A DNA stretch of 49,384 nt, taken from Firmicutes bacterium M10-2 (lineage in GTDB: Bacteria > Bacillota_I > Bacilli_A > Erysipelotrichales > Erysipelotrichaceae). Position numbers and translations under genes: made by a program. Location: assembly GCA_000403415.2 (NCBI GenBank), contig KE159681.1:523675-573058 (forward strand), given 5' to 3'. Positions within the stretch are counted from its first letter, which is position 1, and each line of letters opens with the position of its first letter. Shown here one piece after another: positions 1-9,518 of the stretch. The notes under the pieces are model-generated. The model was not told where the DNA came from. It searched no databases and saw only the letters and a program-made list of their open reading frames with translations.

Positions 1-1151
1 GTTAATGTACGTATGTCAAAATATCCTGTCTTTCTTCTTCCGAATATGAAATATTCGTTATTTTGATATTGTACTTTATCAAATAGCCGATATCTGTGTA
101 CAACGTATTCAGCCTGATTACGTTTCCGTATACCATGTTTGGTTGGTTTGGTTTTGTGTATTTGTCTGTTATGACAGCGTACTTTCTTTTGATAGTAATA
201 ATATGGCAATGGTTTTGCTTTCGGATTTTTCGAAATACATCTTGCATCTACATAATGCTCTTTCGCAAGATTGTTCCCAATACGGGTGTTCTTGGTGATG
301 TATCCGTACGTCATGTGAACATCCGGGTATATGTTTTTCAGCATATCATAGCATGACCATCGCATGATTCCCATGAAGGCGGCATCTTTGAATGACATAC
401 CGCGTTTGATTGTTTTTGGTAATATTACTTTTCCGTTATGATATCCGGTATGACAGGTTTCACATAGTGTAATCAGATTGTTTGGTGCATTGCCGCCAGT
501 CTGTCTGGATTCTATATGATGGACATTTAAAATGTTATCTTTCGAACGTCCTTTACAGCATTGGCAGGTGTGGTTATCACGGAATAATACGTATTCGCGT
601 ACATTCCAAAAATCAAGCTGTTCACCTTTTTGGTATTGTACACCATGAATATCCGGGTGTTTGATTTTTTGGATGTCAAAACTTGCCGTTTCAATGAGAA
701 TGGTTTTTGTCGGCAGTAGTTTATGGACGTTTGCAATAACCGTTAAATGACATTGTATTCTCTGCCGGATGCTTGGTGCTAACCATCCCGGTTTCCTGCT
801 ATGTGTCCGGTTTTGAAAGCGTGGCTTGCGATATCGTGTTTTACGGCTTCTACGTGAACGTCTTAATTCGCGTCTGGCAGCAAGCAGTTTTACAATGTCA
901 TTACGGAGTTCTATTTCTGCAGCATAAAGTTCCTTTTGCTTGGTTGTTGCAGAGAGTCCGATCTGTTTACTGCCGGCGTCTACGCCCAGTGTAATGTCTT
1001 GTGTATAATGTGTACTGTTATATAGTAACTGAATTGTGAACGGACAGCGCTTTATAACTTTTGCTTTGCCTGATTTGAGTAAATGTCTTACTTTACCATG
1101 CCGTTCGGTTGGCATAAGCGGCTGTCCTGATTGATCCAATACGTATACCAT
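1..1151 (-). CDS. iscB: IscB RNA-guided HNH/RuvC endonuclease (partial, 3' end off window)
   Basis: An open frame of 383 codons without a stop runs from ATG 1151 to the left edge. IscB proteins are omega-RNA-guided DNA nucleases of IS200/IS605-group elements and relatives of the Cas9 ancestor. Visible in order: the diagnostic PLMP motif (residues 11-14), RuvC-I GVDAGSKQIG (Asp58), an arginine-rich bridge helix (about 88-112), RuvC-II ILIETASFD (Glu154), an HNH domain with CxxC at 196/199, HH at 211-212 and CETC at 230-233, and RuvC-III HYVDA (Asp302). All catalytic positions are present. About 40 C-terminal residues are probably missing on the left. AAAGGAG lies 10 nt before the start. No TnpA is visible. 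TnpB is excluded by the PLMP and HNH order; Cas9 is excluded by size. Confidence 0.93.
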   Translation of the reverse strand, partial: MVYVLDQSGQPLMPTERHGKVRHLLKSGKAKVIKRCPFTIQLLYNSTHYTQDITLGVDAGSKQIGLSATTKQKELYAAEIELRNDIVKLLAARRELRRSRRSRKTRYRKPRFQNRTHSRKPGWLAPSIRQRIQCHLTVIANVHKLLPTKTILIETASFDIQKIKHPDIHGVQYQKGEQLDFWNVREYVLFRDNHTCQCCKGRSKDNILNVHHIESRQTGGNAPNNLITLCETCHTGYHNGKVILPKTIKRGMSFKDAAFMGIMRWSCYDMLKNIYPDVHMTYGYITKNTRIGNNLAKEHYVDARCISKNPKAKPLPYYYYQKKVRCHNRQIHKTKPTKHGIRKRNQAEYVVHRYRLFDKVQYQNNEYFIFGRRKTGYFDIRTL

Positions 1152-1164
1152 TCGAATGGCACTC

Positions 1165-1480
1165 CTTTCTTGATAATCGAATTATAACGCAGTCTACATT
1201 ATGGAATAACATAGACTGTAAGCAGCCTTCGCCAATGTTATGTAAGGTTTTAAGACGAAGTCTTTGACTGACGCACGGATCCTACCCCTCAGATCGGTTT
1301 AACGACAGTCCTTAGAGCAGTGAGCTAGGCTGTATACTCACCGGTAACTATTTACGGTTGATAAGTATCATTTCGCTATTCTTACATAACGTAGCCCGTT
1401 AAGGCTTAGGCTAGTCAATTATGGACTTTTGCAAGCCCATTACTCTTTAGAGTATGGGTGATTGACACTCTGCCTCAATC
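1165..1480 (-). ncRNA. Candidate omega-RNA of IscB
   Basis: The stretch directly 5' of iscB, where IscB omega-RNAs are normally encoded, is non-coding but full of pairing segments. Read on the minus strand: GTCAAT (1466-1461) pairs with ATTGAC (1419-1414) and encloses a hairpin ACTC-taaa-GAGT. GTTATGTAAG (1390-1381) can pair perfectly with CTTACATAAC (1246-1237), closing a long domain. AAGAC-TTC-GTCTT forms a small hairpin at 1252-1264. AGTCTA/TAGACT closes a hairpin at 1191-1217, just before the iscB ribosome site. By family precedent the guide is at the 5' end, so it should lie just right of about 1467. The exact ends are inferred. Confidence 0.75.
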
Positions 1481-1522
1481 TTCTTTACTATATTTTACTC
1501 AAAAAACGAAGCATTCCGCAAA

Positions 1523-1550
1523 AAAGATCCGGTTAAATTTCCGGATCTTT
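1523..1550 (-). terminator. Rho-independent terminator of the six-gene sugar operon
   Basis: A perfect 10-bp stem (AAAGATCCGG at 1523-1532, CCGGATCTTT at 1541-1550) has an 8-nt loop that contains the TAA of the oxidoreductase gene. On the minus strand it is followed by a run of T. The IscB element begins less than 70 bp downstream. Confidence 0.85.
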
Positions 1551-2498
1551 CGTCACCTCGCGAATTTTTCGAATCACTTTTTGTATTTCAATCGAATCGT
1601 TCAGGCTCATTCTTTCGCTTTCCGTCTTTCCTGCATTCAAGCAACGTTCCACCTCTTCGATCTGGGAGTAAAAATCATCGTGATCATAAGGAACGCACAC
1701 TTCTTCGATCTTGCCGTCTTTCCTTGCGATCACAATCTTTTCCGGACGATAAAACGGCTCGCACACAATCGTTCCTCGATCTCCGTAAATGATCATTTCA
1801 GGTGATTTTCTTTCATCCATTGCCATTTCCAAAAATCCTGTTTGCCCGCCTTTAAAACGAATCGTAATCCGATCATGCACATCAACCCCTTGCATAAAGG
1901 TTGCTTTGTTTTCTACTTTCTCAATCGGCGCATGAATATAATCCAAAAGACTGGCAATATTGTAGCTGCCGACATCATTCAATATTCCGCCTTGGTCTTT
2001 TTCGAACAAATACCTTGGATCCATTCCTTCTTCCATCCTATAGCAAAACCGGTTTTCCACTCTCTCGATTTTTCCGATCGCTCCTTGTTCCAGCAATTCT
2101 TTCAAATGCTTTACCATCGGAAGAAATCTTGTTTTCATGGCTTCCATGAAGAACACATGATTTTTTCTTGCGATCAAAGCGAGATCTTCCATCTCTTCCA
2201 CACTTAATACGGCCGGTTTTTCGCAAAGTACGGCCTTTCCTTTTTGAAGGGCTTGTTTCGCCCACCGATAATGATCCTTATGCCACATTGCCAAATACAC
2301 CACATTGACATTTTCATCTTCCAGCAATGCATCGTAATTGTCATAAGTCACGATGTTCGGACACAACGTTTTGAACTCTTCCCTTTTTTCTTTGCTGTGA
2401 CTTGCCACGGCCACCAGACGCCCTTCTTTGCTGAAGGAAAGTCCTTTGACGAATCGATGAGCGATATTTCCGGCTCCTAAAATTCCCCAACCAATCAT
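1533..2498 (-). CDS. Gfo/Idh/MocA family NAD(P)-dependent oxidoreductase
   Basis: A 321-residue cytoplasmic dehydrogenase of the usual family length. The N-terminal Rossmann fold shows MIGWGILGAGNIA (residues 1-13). The family EKP motif is intact as CEKPAVLS near residue 95, followed by the C-terminal alpha/beta substrate domain. I start it at 2498, because AAAGGAG sits 8 nt before that ATG and the glycine-rich strand follows at once; a longer reading would add 16 residues with no family match. It is the last gene of the manA operon, 25 nt after the LacI-like gene. Such enzymes oxidise or reduce a sugar or sugar phosphate at one carbon; the substrate cannot be read from sequence. The hairpin terminator overlaps its stop. 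Confidence 0.9.
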   Translation of the reverse strand: MIGWGILGAGNIAHRFVKGLSFSKEGRLVAVASHSKEKREEFKTLCPNIVTYDNYDALLEDENVNVVYLAMWHKDHYRWAKQALQKGKAVLCEKPAVLSVEEMEDLALIARKNHVFFMEAMKTRFLPMVKHLKELLEQGAIGKIERVENRFCYRMEEGMDPRYLFEKDQGGILNDVGSYNIASLLDYIHAPIEKVENKATFMQGVDVHDRITIRFKGGQTGFLEMAMDERKSPEMIIYGDRGTIVCEPFYRPEKIVIARKDGKIEEVCVPYDHDDFYSQIEEVERCLNAGKTESERMSLNDSIEIQKVIRKIREVTKDPEI

Positions 2499-2523
2499 AG
2501 AGGCTCTCCTTTCCCGCTCTTTT

Positions 2524-3342
2524 TTACCTTGTCGAATCTCTTTCAATCAATGAAACTTCGATGATTTCTTCTTGCTCATACGTTTCATGATTGATCTGCC
2601 CCATCAATTGACGGCAGGCACTCATGGCAATCTGTTTCGGATTGCGATCCATAGCCGTAATCGATGGTGTGGCCATAGCCGTATAAGGCGAGTTGTCGAA
2701 TGTAATAAGCTTTACATCTTCGGGAACATAGTAGCCGACTTTCTCTAATGCGGTCATGGCTCCGAATGCGGCCCGATCGCTCGAAGCAATGATCCCATCG
2801 ATCTTTTCTCCGTCATACAGCAGTCTTTCGATGATTTCTTCGGTTTCCGTTTCTGTATTGCGGATGCCCGCCCTTTTGAGAACATATTCTTCTTTCCACT
2901 CAATACCGTGTTCTGCCAACGCCTCTTCGTATCCGACAACACGTGGGCTGATTTGTCCTTGTGCTAAAAATCCGGGACATAAAACAATTTTCTTACAACC
3001 TTTTTCGATCAAATAATTGACTGCATCCTTGCAGGCTGCCTTATCGTCATTTGCACTCCACGCAAGGGAGAACGCACTTTTCGGCTTGCGATCCACAAGC
3101 ACGAACGGATACGCTTTTTCGATCAGGTTTTCTTCGATTTCATCCAATCCCGAAATGCATACAATGCCTTGGCATACAGTTTGAAGTTCGCGAATATATT
3201 CTTTTTCGTTTTCCGCTTTATTTTGGCAAGAAGCAACAAGAGTCAAATAACCCGCCTTTTTCATTTGCTTTTCCACTTCATAAGCGATCTTGGCAAAAAA
3301 GATATTGTCTAAAGTCGGTACGATCATTCCAATCGCTTTCAT
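2524..3342 (-). CDS. LacI-type sugar-binding protein lacking the HTH domain
   Basis: This 272-residue protein matches the effector-binding part of LacI/GalR repressors (type I periplasmic-binding-protein fold): MKAIGMIVPTLDNIFF at the start, then GIVCISG, FVLVDRKP, a long core, and GIIASSDRAAFGAM with DVKLITFDNSPY near the C-terminus. Full LacI regulators have about 60 further N-terminal residues with the helix-turn-helix and hinge; here they are absent. The start is well supported: AAAGGAG lies 8 nt upstream and the epimerase stop is 2 nt before it. There is no signal peptide, so it is not an ABC binding protein. It may be a DNA-binding-free sugar sensor, a dimerising antagonist, or a 5'-truncated regulator kept by the operon. 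Confidence 0.85.
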   Translation of the reverse strand: MKAIGMIVPTLDNIFFAKIAYEVEKQMKKAGYLTLVASCQNKAENEKEYIRELQTVCQGIVCISGLDEIEENLIEKAYPFVLVDRKPKSAFSLAWSANDDKAACKDAVNYLIEKGCKKIVLCPGFLAQGQISPRVVGYEEALAEHGIEWKEEYVLKRAGIRNTETETEEIIERLLYDGEKIDGIIASSDRAAFGAMTALEKVGYYVPEDVKLITFDNSPYTAMATPSITAMDRNPKQIAMSACRQLMGQINHETYEQEEIIEVSLIERDSTR

Positions 3343-3344
3343 CC

Positions 3345-3995
3345 TTATTCTCCTTTCAAATGATCGATCAGCTCTTTATATGTCTTTCCTTTTTTGAACA
3401 AAGCGCTTGATCCCAAGATGAACCCGTCTGCGCCAAGCGCGGAAAGATCTTCGATCACATCCGGAGAACAATGGCCGTCGATCATGACTTTAAAGCCGTA
3501 CTGATCTTTCAATTCAATGAGCTGCTGTACCTTCTTACGGGTAAAGTCAATGAATTTTTGTCCCGCAAATCCCGGATTGACAGTCATGACCAGCACATAG
3601 TCGCAAAGATTCAAAATTTCCGAAATGCTGGCAATGCTCGTATCCGGATTGATTGCGATTCCCGCATAAGCGCCCCGCTCTTTAATATGGGCGAGTGTTT
3701 TGACAACATAACGTTCCGATTCCGGATGGATATAAATGATATCGGCACCCGCATCAATGAACCAGTCCACTTTAGAGGCCGGATTTTCGATCATCAAATG
3801 GCAATCCACCAATTTATCGGTATAACGTCGTATAGTCTGCACATCCATAACGCCCATCGTAAAATTCGGGACAAACGTACCATCCATAATATCGCAATGA
3901 AAAATATCCACTCCCGCATCATCCAGTGCGCGAACTTCTGTTGCCAAATGGCCGTAATTGGCACACATCATTGACGGGCACAGCAAACGTTTCAT
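3345..3995 (-). CDS. Ribulose-phosphate 3-epimerase family, AlsE-like (allulose-6-phosphate epimerase type)
   Basis: A 216-residue TIM-barrel epimerase. Visible motifs are CPSMMCANYG at the N-terminus, the metal-site stretch HCDIMDGTFVPNFTMG, DCHLMIENP, TVNPGFAGQKF and the phosphate-binding GADGFILGSSALF. The family epimerises C3 of ketose phosphates. The SMMC N-terminus and HPESE after the third strand look closer to E. coli AlsE than to housekeeping Rpe, which fits a catabolic operon, but substrate choice is inference. The start overlaps the VOC stop as ATGA, with GGAG 7 nt upstream, and the LacI-like gene follows 2 nt later, so it is tightly coupled to both. Confidence 0.85.
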   Translation of the reverse strand: MKRLLCPSMMCANYGHLATEVRALDDAGVDIFHCDIMDGTFVPNFTMGVMDVQTIRRYTDKLVDCHLMIENPASKVDWFIDAGADIIYIHPESERYVVKTLAHIKERGAYAGIAINPDTSIASISEILNLCDYVLVMTVNPGFAGQKFIDFTRKKVQQLIELKDQYGFKVMIDGHCSPDVIEDLSALGADGFILGSSALFKKGKTYKELIDHLKGE

Positions 3996-4501
3996 TGTCT
4001 TTCTCCGTATTTCTTTGTATCTTCTTCGATGTTTCCTTTAAACTGTAAAGAATCCGGTGTATACTGCATGATTTCGAACTTGTTTCCGTCCGGATCATGG
4101 ATCCACATTTGCCATGTTTGCGATTGTCCGATATTCGGCTCGATGTCAATTTCGACTCCCGCATTGACGAGTTCTTCTCTGGCTGCATGAATATCATCCA
4201 CCATCAAAGCGAAATGGGAATACCCCAAATGCGTGTTCGGCTCAATGTATTCTTTTTGCCCTTCCGCTTTCGGGAACAATTCCAGAAACTGTCCCGGCGC
4301 AATCTCGATAAAAATATATGCGATACCATTCGGATCGGTTTGGGCACGTTGGGCCCACGCACCCCGTTTTTCGTTGCCTTTGTACGCCTCATAGCGCATA
4401 ATGATTTTTGCTTTCAGGCCTAGTTTGTTTTCGTAAAAATCCCGCATCGTATCCATTTGATCGGTATAAAAAGAAAGATGCATTATTTCGTTAAATTTCA
4501 T
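3992..4501 (-). CDS. VOC (glyoxalase/dioxygenase fold) family protein
   Basis: A 169-residue vicinal-oxygen-chelate protein with two beta-alpha-beta-beta-beta modules. Likely metal ligands are visible: His8 in MHLSFYTD, Glu in FLELFPKAE, His in YSHFALMVDD and Glu in NKFEIMQY. The family covers lyases, isomerases, epimerases and dioxygenases. Placed between a 6-phospho-glucosidase and a sugar-phosphate epimerase, an isomerase or epimerase role on a sugar intermediate is plausible but unproven. GAGG precedes ATG 4501 by 7 nt and the stop overlaps the next gene by 4 nt. The 14-residue tail after the fold is charged and looks unstructured. Confidence 0.8.
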   Translation of the reverse strand: MKFNEIMHLSFYTDQMDTMRDFYENKLGLKAKIIMRYEAYKGNEKRGAWAQRAQTDPNGIAYIFIEIAPGQFLELFPKAEGQKEYIEPNTHLGYSHFALMVDDIHAAREELVNAGVEIDIEPNIGQSQTWQMWIHDPDGNKFEIMQYTPDSLQFKGNIEEDTKKYGERQ

Positions 4502-4533
4502 TTTTCTACCTCTTTTTTCTGAATTTATCTTAT

Positions 4534-4555
4534 AAAGAAGGCTTGCGCCTTCTTT
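4534..4555 (-). terminator. Intra-operon hairpin after the GH1 gene
   Basis: A perfect 9-bp stem (AAAGAAGGC/GCCTTCTTT) with a 4-nt loop touches the GH1 stop codon. The minus-strand T tract after it is short and broken, so it may be a partial terminator or an mRNA-processing or stability element that tunes expression of the downstream genes. Confidence 0.55.
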
Positions 4556-6915
<2,360 letters not shown>

Positions 6916-6947
6916 TGTAGCCACTCCTCTATTCTCCTTGTATTCAT

Positions 6948-7000
6948 CTTATAAAACCGATTCTTTTCTTTCAACACAATAACTTGGCGTTATTAATGAC
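6948..7000 (-). promoter_or_regulatory. Promoter and candidate operator of the manA operon
   Basis: On the minus strand TATAAG (6953-6948) resembles a -10, with TTGAAA (6974-6969) a weakly spaced -35 (15 nt). Just upstream is a near-perfect 12-bp palindrome at 6989-7000, GTTATTAATGAC. An almost identical site, GTCATTAATAAA, lies upstream of the EIIC gene at 9472-9483, so both units may answer to the same regulator. Its position upstream of the -35 would suit an activator. Confidence 0.5.
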
Positions 7001-7008
7001 GTAAAATA

Positions 7009-7034
7009 AAAAGAAGAAGAAATTCCTTCTTCTT
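7009..7034 (-). terminator. Terminator of the zinc-ribbon gene pair
   Basis: GAAGAAG and CTTCTTC arms form a hairpin directly at the stop of the 143-residue protein. A T-rich tract follows on the minus strand. Confidence 0.6.
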
Positions 7035-7465
7035 CAAATCATAAAAAGAGAAAACAAACTGACAGCCGTTACGAACATAGCTACACTGCCAATCACTTTG
7101 ACACTGCTTGCTTTGATGCGAAATCCGTATTTGCTGAAAAGAAGATTATTGACCTGCTTTGCTTTGGTGATGTGATAATCGCCCAAAAGAGCCAGCACTA
7201 CAATGATGATTCGCATCGCCAAACTTGTTCCGATCCCTTCGCCGATTAGGTTCCATGGGAAAACGGCCAGCACCAGCGCAATAAAGGTGGGGATCATTGC
7301 TGCGGCAATATACGGATTTTTCTCATTTGGATGTTTTGCTTGGCGCTTTGCTTCAAGCTCTTGTCTTGTTTCGCTTTTTTGTTCGATCTTGACAACTTGA
7401 ATGCCGCAATTCGGACAGTGCTTCATGTTTTCCTTGATCAGTTCACCGCATTTTCTGCAATACAT
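7034..7465 (-). CDS. Zinc-ribbon membrane protein
   Basis: 143 residues. The N-terminus is a compact zinc ribbon, MYCRKCGELIKENMKHCPNCG (CxxC...CxxC), followed by a charged linker to about residue 45 and then three hydrophobic segments (about 51-72, 83-98 and 122-142). This architecture is common in Firmicutes membrane proteins of unknown function, with the ribbon in the cytoplasm. It lies 16 nt after a second zinc-ribbon protein of similar size and layout, so the two are probably paralogues acting together. A good AAGGA site precedes the start. No function is assigned. Confidence 0.75.
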   Translation of the reverse strand: MYCRKCGELIKENMKHCPNCGIQVVKIEQKSETRQELEAKRQAKHPNEKNPYIAAAMIPTFIALVLAVFPWNLIGEGIGTSLAMRIIIVVLALLGDYHITKAKQVNNLLFSKYGFRIKASSVKVIGSVAMFVTAVSLFSLFMI

Positions 7466-7481
7466 AGTCTTTCTTCCTTTC

Positions 7482-7904
7482 TTATAAGATGACTTGGGTC
7501 AAATTGACGAGCCCGATAAATACGCTCATGCAAATTGCCACATAAGCGTATTTTTGATTTCCTGTCGGCTGATACCCTCGTTTTTTATCTTGCTGATCGG
7601 TCCGTATGGAGGCGATACCGCAAAAGATCGCAAGAATATAAAGGATCGAACTGACATAATAAGGGATTTTCGGATTGATCCCGATCGCATTGAACACAGT
7701 GCCTAAAATAAAATCAAAACCGATCATTCCGACAAAAAAGAGGAAAAGCCCGATCTTGGACCATATATTTTGTCTGGAATTCTTTTTCAGCCTTTGCTCT
7801 TTTGATGCTTTTTCCAATCCCTTTCGGTCAATTTCTTTTCCGCAGTGATAGCAGAATTTCGAATCTTCCGGAATTTCTTTATGACAATACGGGCACACTT
7901 TCAT
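7482..7904 (-). CDS. Zinc-ribbon membrane protein
   Basis: 140 residues. The N-terminal zinc ribbon is MKVCPYCHKEIPEDSKFCYHCG, then a basic linker (about 25-47) and three or four hydrophobic stretches (about 48-70, 79-97, 119-139). GAGGAGG precedes the ATG. It is the first gene of a two-gene unit with the 143-residue ribbon protein and sits after the EIIC terminator hairpin. The paired paralogues suggest a hetero-oligomeric membrane complex; nothing ties them to sugar uptake except position. Confidence 0.75.
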   Translation of the reverse strand: MKVCPYCHKEIPEDSKFCYHCGKEIDRKGLEKASKEQRLKKNSRQNIWSKIGLFLFFVGMIGFDFILGTVFNAIGINPKIPYYVSSILYILAIFCGIASIRTDQQDKKRGYQPTGNQKYAYVAICMSVFIGLVNLTQVIL

Positions 7905-7924
7905 AATCTTTTCCTCCTCTTTGC

Positions 7925-7955
7925 AAGAAAGAAGGCTGGGAAGGCCTTCTTTCTG
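7925..7955 (-). terminator. Terminator after the EIIC gene
   Basis: AGAAAGAAGGC and GCCTTCTTTCT arms form a strong hairpin between the EIIC stop and the zinc-ribbon pair. The 3' side on the minus strand is T-rich. Confidence 0.7.
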
Positions 7956-7970
7956 TATTCATATTTTTTG

Positions 7971-7983
7971 AATCTATAGGTTT
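7971..7983 (-). repeat. 13-bp inverted repeat, copy in the EIIC 3' UTR
   Basis: AATCTATAGGTTT on +, the exact reverse complement of 9397-9409, about 1.4 kb away on the other side of the EIIC gene. Confidence 0.6.
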
Positions 7984-8001
7984 ATTTCTTTTTTTTGCGA
8001 A

Positions 8002-9372
8002 TTAAGCGCCTTGAGCATTCAATTCGGTTTCTGTTTGTTCTCCGGACACGTCCTCGTTCATCTTAGCCAATTCGGATTTTTCAAACGCTTTCCAGAATGG
8101 ATAGAAGATGACCATTCCGATTGCGAAATTGATAAAGACGATCACAGCGCCTCCGACAGATCCTCCACTTGCAAGGAATCCTAAAATCGGAGATGGCGTT
8201 GCCCAAGGAAGGTTCATGTACATTTTTCCGATAAAGCCGATACTTGTTAACCAGTAAGTAAATGCTCCGGTAATCGTATGGGTCAAAATGAATGGGATCA
8301 GCAAGAATCCGTTCATAACGACCGGAAGTCCGAACATGATCGGTTCGACAATACAGAAGATGGCCGGAGGGAAGCAAAGTGCCGCAAGAGGTTTCATGTA
8401 TGGCAGTTTTTTACTTGACATGATCATGTAAACCAAGATTGGCCAGCAGCTTGATACCCATTGCGATAGACGGCAAATGTTCGGAGTCCATGTGTACGGA
8501 AGATCCGCTACAGCTGTACCGGCCATGAAGGCTGCGTTGTTATCCAGGATCCACTGATTGGTGAACACGTTTGTTACTGCGCCCGTGATGTTGTCTCCGT
8601 GAAGTCCGCACATCCAAAGAAGAGCGGATAAAAATTGCTGAATCGAGTAAACGACGATGTTATCGGCAGCGCCCAATACCGGAAGCAGCATCGATCCGAC
8701 AAGTTCCGGAATGTTGATTCCGGCAAGGGTTCGGATTCCCCAGCAAATCAACGTGATAAAGAAGTAAGGGATGATTGCGGAGAAGCTGGCTCCGATCGCC
8801 GGAGGAACCGAATCCGGTAATTTGATCACGATATTTTTCTTGTAGCAAAAGTTGATTACGTTAATGGAGATTGCTCCTGCAATCATAGCGGTGATCAATC
8901 CGGCACCACCCCAGTAAGCAATCGAGAATCCGGATTGTCCGGTCAGTTCAACAGTTCCGTCTGTCAATACATTTGCCAAAGGAGCAGCTGAATTGTAGTT
9001 CAATAAGATAAATGCGAACAATGCACCGACAGAACCGGTTGTTTTGCTGAATCCTTTTGCTTCGGCATATTCGGCTCCGAAAGCAACCACGATATAAATT
9101 GCCATGATATTCATGGATAAGGTATTCACAAGAGCCAGATCATCAGCCCATGGTTTCATAAACGGAATGAGTGCTGTTGCAGTCAATCCTCCATCGGAAC
9201 AAAGCAAATACAATACCAAGAACAAGGACCCGACCATAGTAACCGGTAAAGCAGCAACCATACCATCGACGAGTGCATGTACAAACGGAATTTGGCCAAA
9301 GGCGGCCATCGGACCTGCAATGACATCGATTTTATCCATGATGCGATCCATAAATGATTTCTTTTCTGACAT
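8002..9372 (-). CDS. PTS EIIC component, lactose/cellobiose family
   Basis: A 456-residue permease with about ten membrane segments. It starts MSEKKSFMDRIMDKIDVIAG and ends in a hydrophilic tail with no fused EIIB or EIIA. Family landmarks are present: WMCGLHGDNITGAV with the substrate-site His, and IVEPIMFGLPVV with the conserved Glu of the (N/V)EPI motif. It takes up and phosphorylates beta-glucosides with separate EIIB and EIIA proteins, neither of which is encoded here, so it must borrow them from another locus. ATG 9372, preceded by GGAGGGAG, is preferred over GTG 9387. A cre site and the shared palindrome lie upstream. It probably feeds the GH1 6-phospho-glucosidase. Confidence 0.92.
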   Translation of the reverse strand: MSEKKSFMDRIMDKIDVIAGPMAAFGQIPFVHALVDGMVAALPVTMVGSLFLVLYLLCSDGGLTATALIPFMKPWADDLALVNTLSMNIMAIYIVVAFGAEYAEAKGFSKTTGSVGALFAFILLNYNSAAPLANVLTDGTVELTGQSGFSIAYWGGAGLITAMIAGAISINVINFCYKKNIVIKLPDSVPPAIGASFSAIIPYFFITLICWGIRTLAGINIPELVGSMLLPVLGAADNIVVYSIQQFLSALLWMCGLHGDNITGAVTNVFTNQWILDNNAAFMAGTAVADLPYTWTPNICRLSQWVSSCWPILVYMIMSSKKLPYMKPLAALCFPPAIFCIVEPIMFGLPVVMNGFLLIPFILTHTITGAFTYWLTSIGFIGKMYMNLPWATPSPILGFLASGGSVGGAVIVFINFAIGMVIFYPFWKAFEKSELAKMNEDVSGEQTETELNAQGA

Positions 9373-9396
9373 TTTTTCTCCCTCCACATTTCTTGA

Positions 9397-9409
9397 AAAC
9401 CTATAGATT
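9397..9409 (-). repeat. 13-bp inverted repeat, copy in the EIIC 5' UTR
   Basis: The 13 bases at 9397-9409 (AAACCTATAGATT on +) are the exact reverse complement of 7971-7983, which lies between the EIIC stop and its terminator. In the EIIC transcript the 5' and 3' UTRs could therefore pair with each other. Confidence 0.6.
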
Positions 9410-9439
9410 TACATTCCTTATGTACAACCTCATTCTAAC

Positions 9440-9454
9440 AGTAAGCGTTTTCAA
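9440..9454 (-). promoter_or_regulatory. Catabolite-responsive element (CcpA cre) of the EIIC gene
   Basis: On the minus strand TTGAAAACGCTTACT fits every position of the Gram-positive cre consensus WTGNAANCGNWWNCW. A possible -10, TAGAAT, follows immediately at about 9439-9434, so CcpA bound here would block the promoter when a preferred sugar is present. Confidence 0.75.
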
Positions 9455-9471
9455 TTTCGATTTAATCAAAT

Positions 9472-9483
9472 GTCATTAATAAA
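9472..9483. promoter_or_regulatory. Candidate operator shared with the manA promoter
   Basis: GTCATTAATAAA differs from the reverse complement of the 6989-7000 site by one base out of 12. It lies about 30 nt upstream of the cre and downstream of the PRD-regulator gene, a sensible place for that regulator to act. Confidence 0.45.
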
Positions 9484-9518
9484 GACACTTTTTTGACAAA
9501 ATTCCGTTATTTTTGCGC

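Noticed and set aside
1-1151. Calling the left-edge gene TnpB or Cas9
   Set aside because: The PLMP domain, bridge helix and HNH inserted between RuvC-II and RuvC-III, with a size near 420 residues, fit IscB only.
1842-2207. Plus-strand frame of 121 codons over the Gfo/Idh gene
   Set aside because: It is antisense to a conserved enzyme, has no ribosome site and no family pattern. It is a shadow frame.
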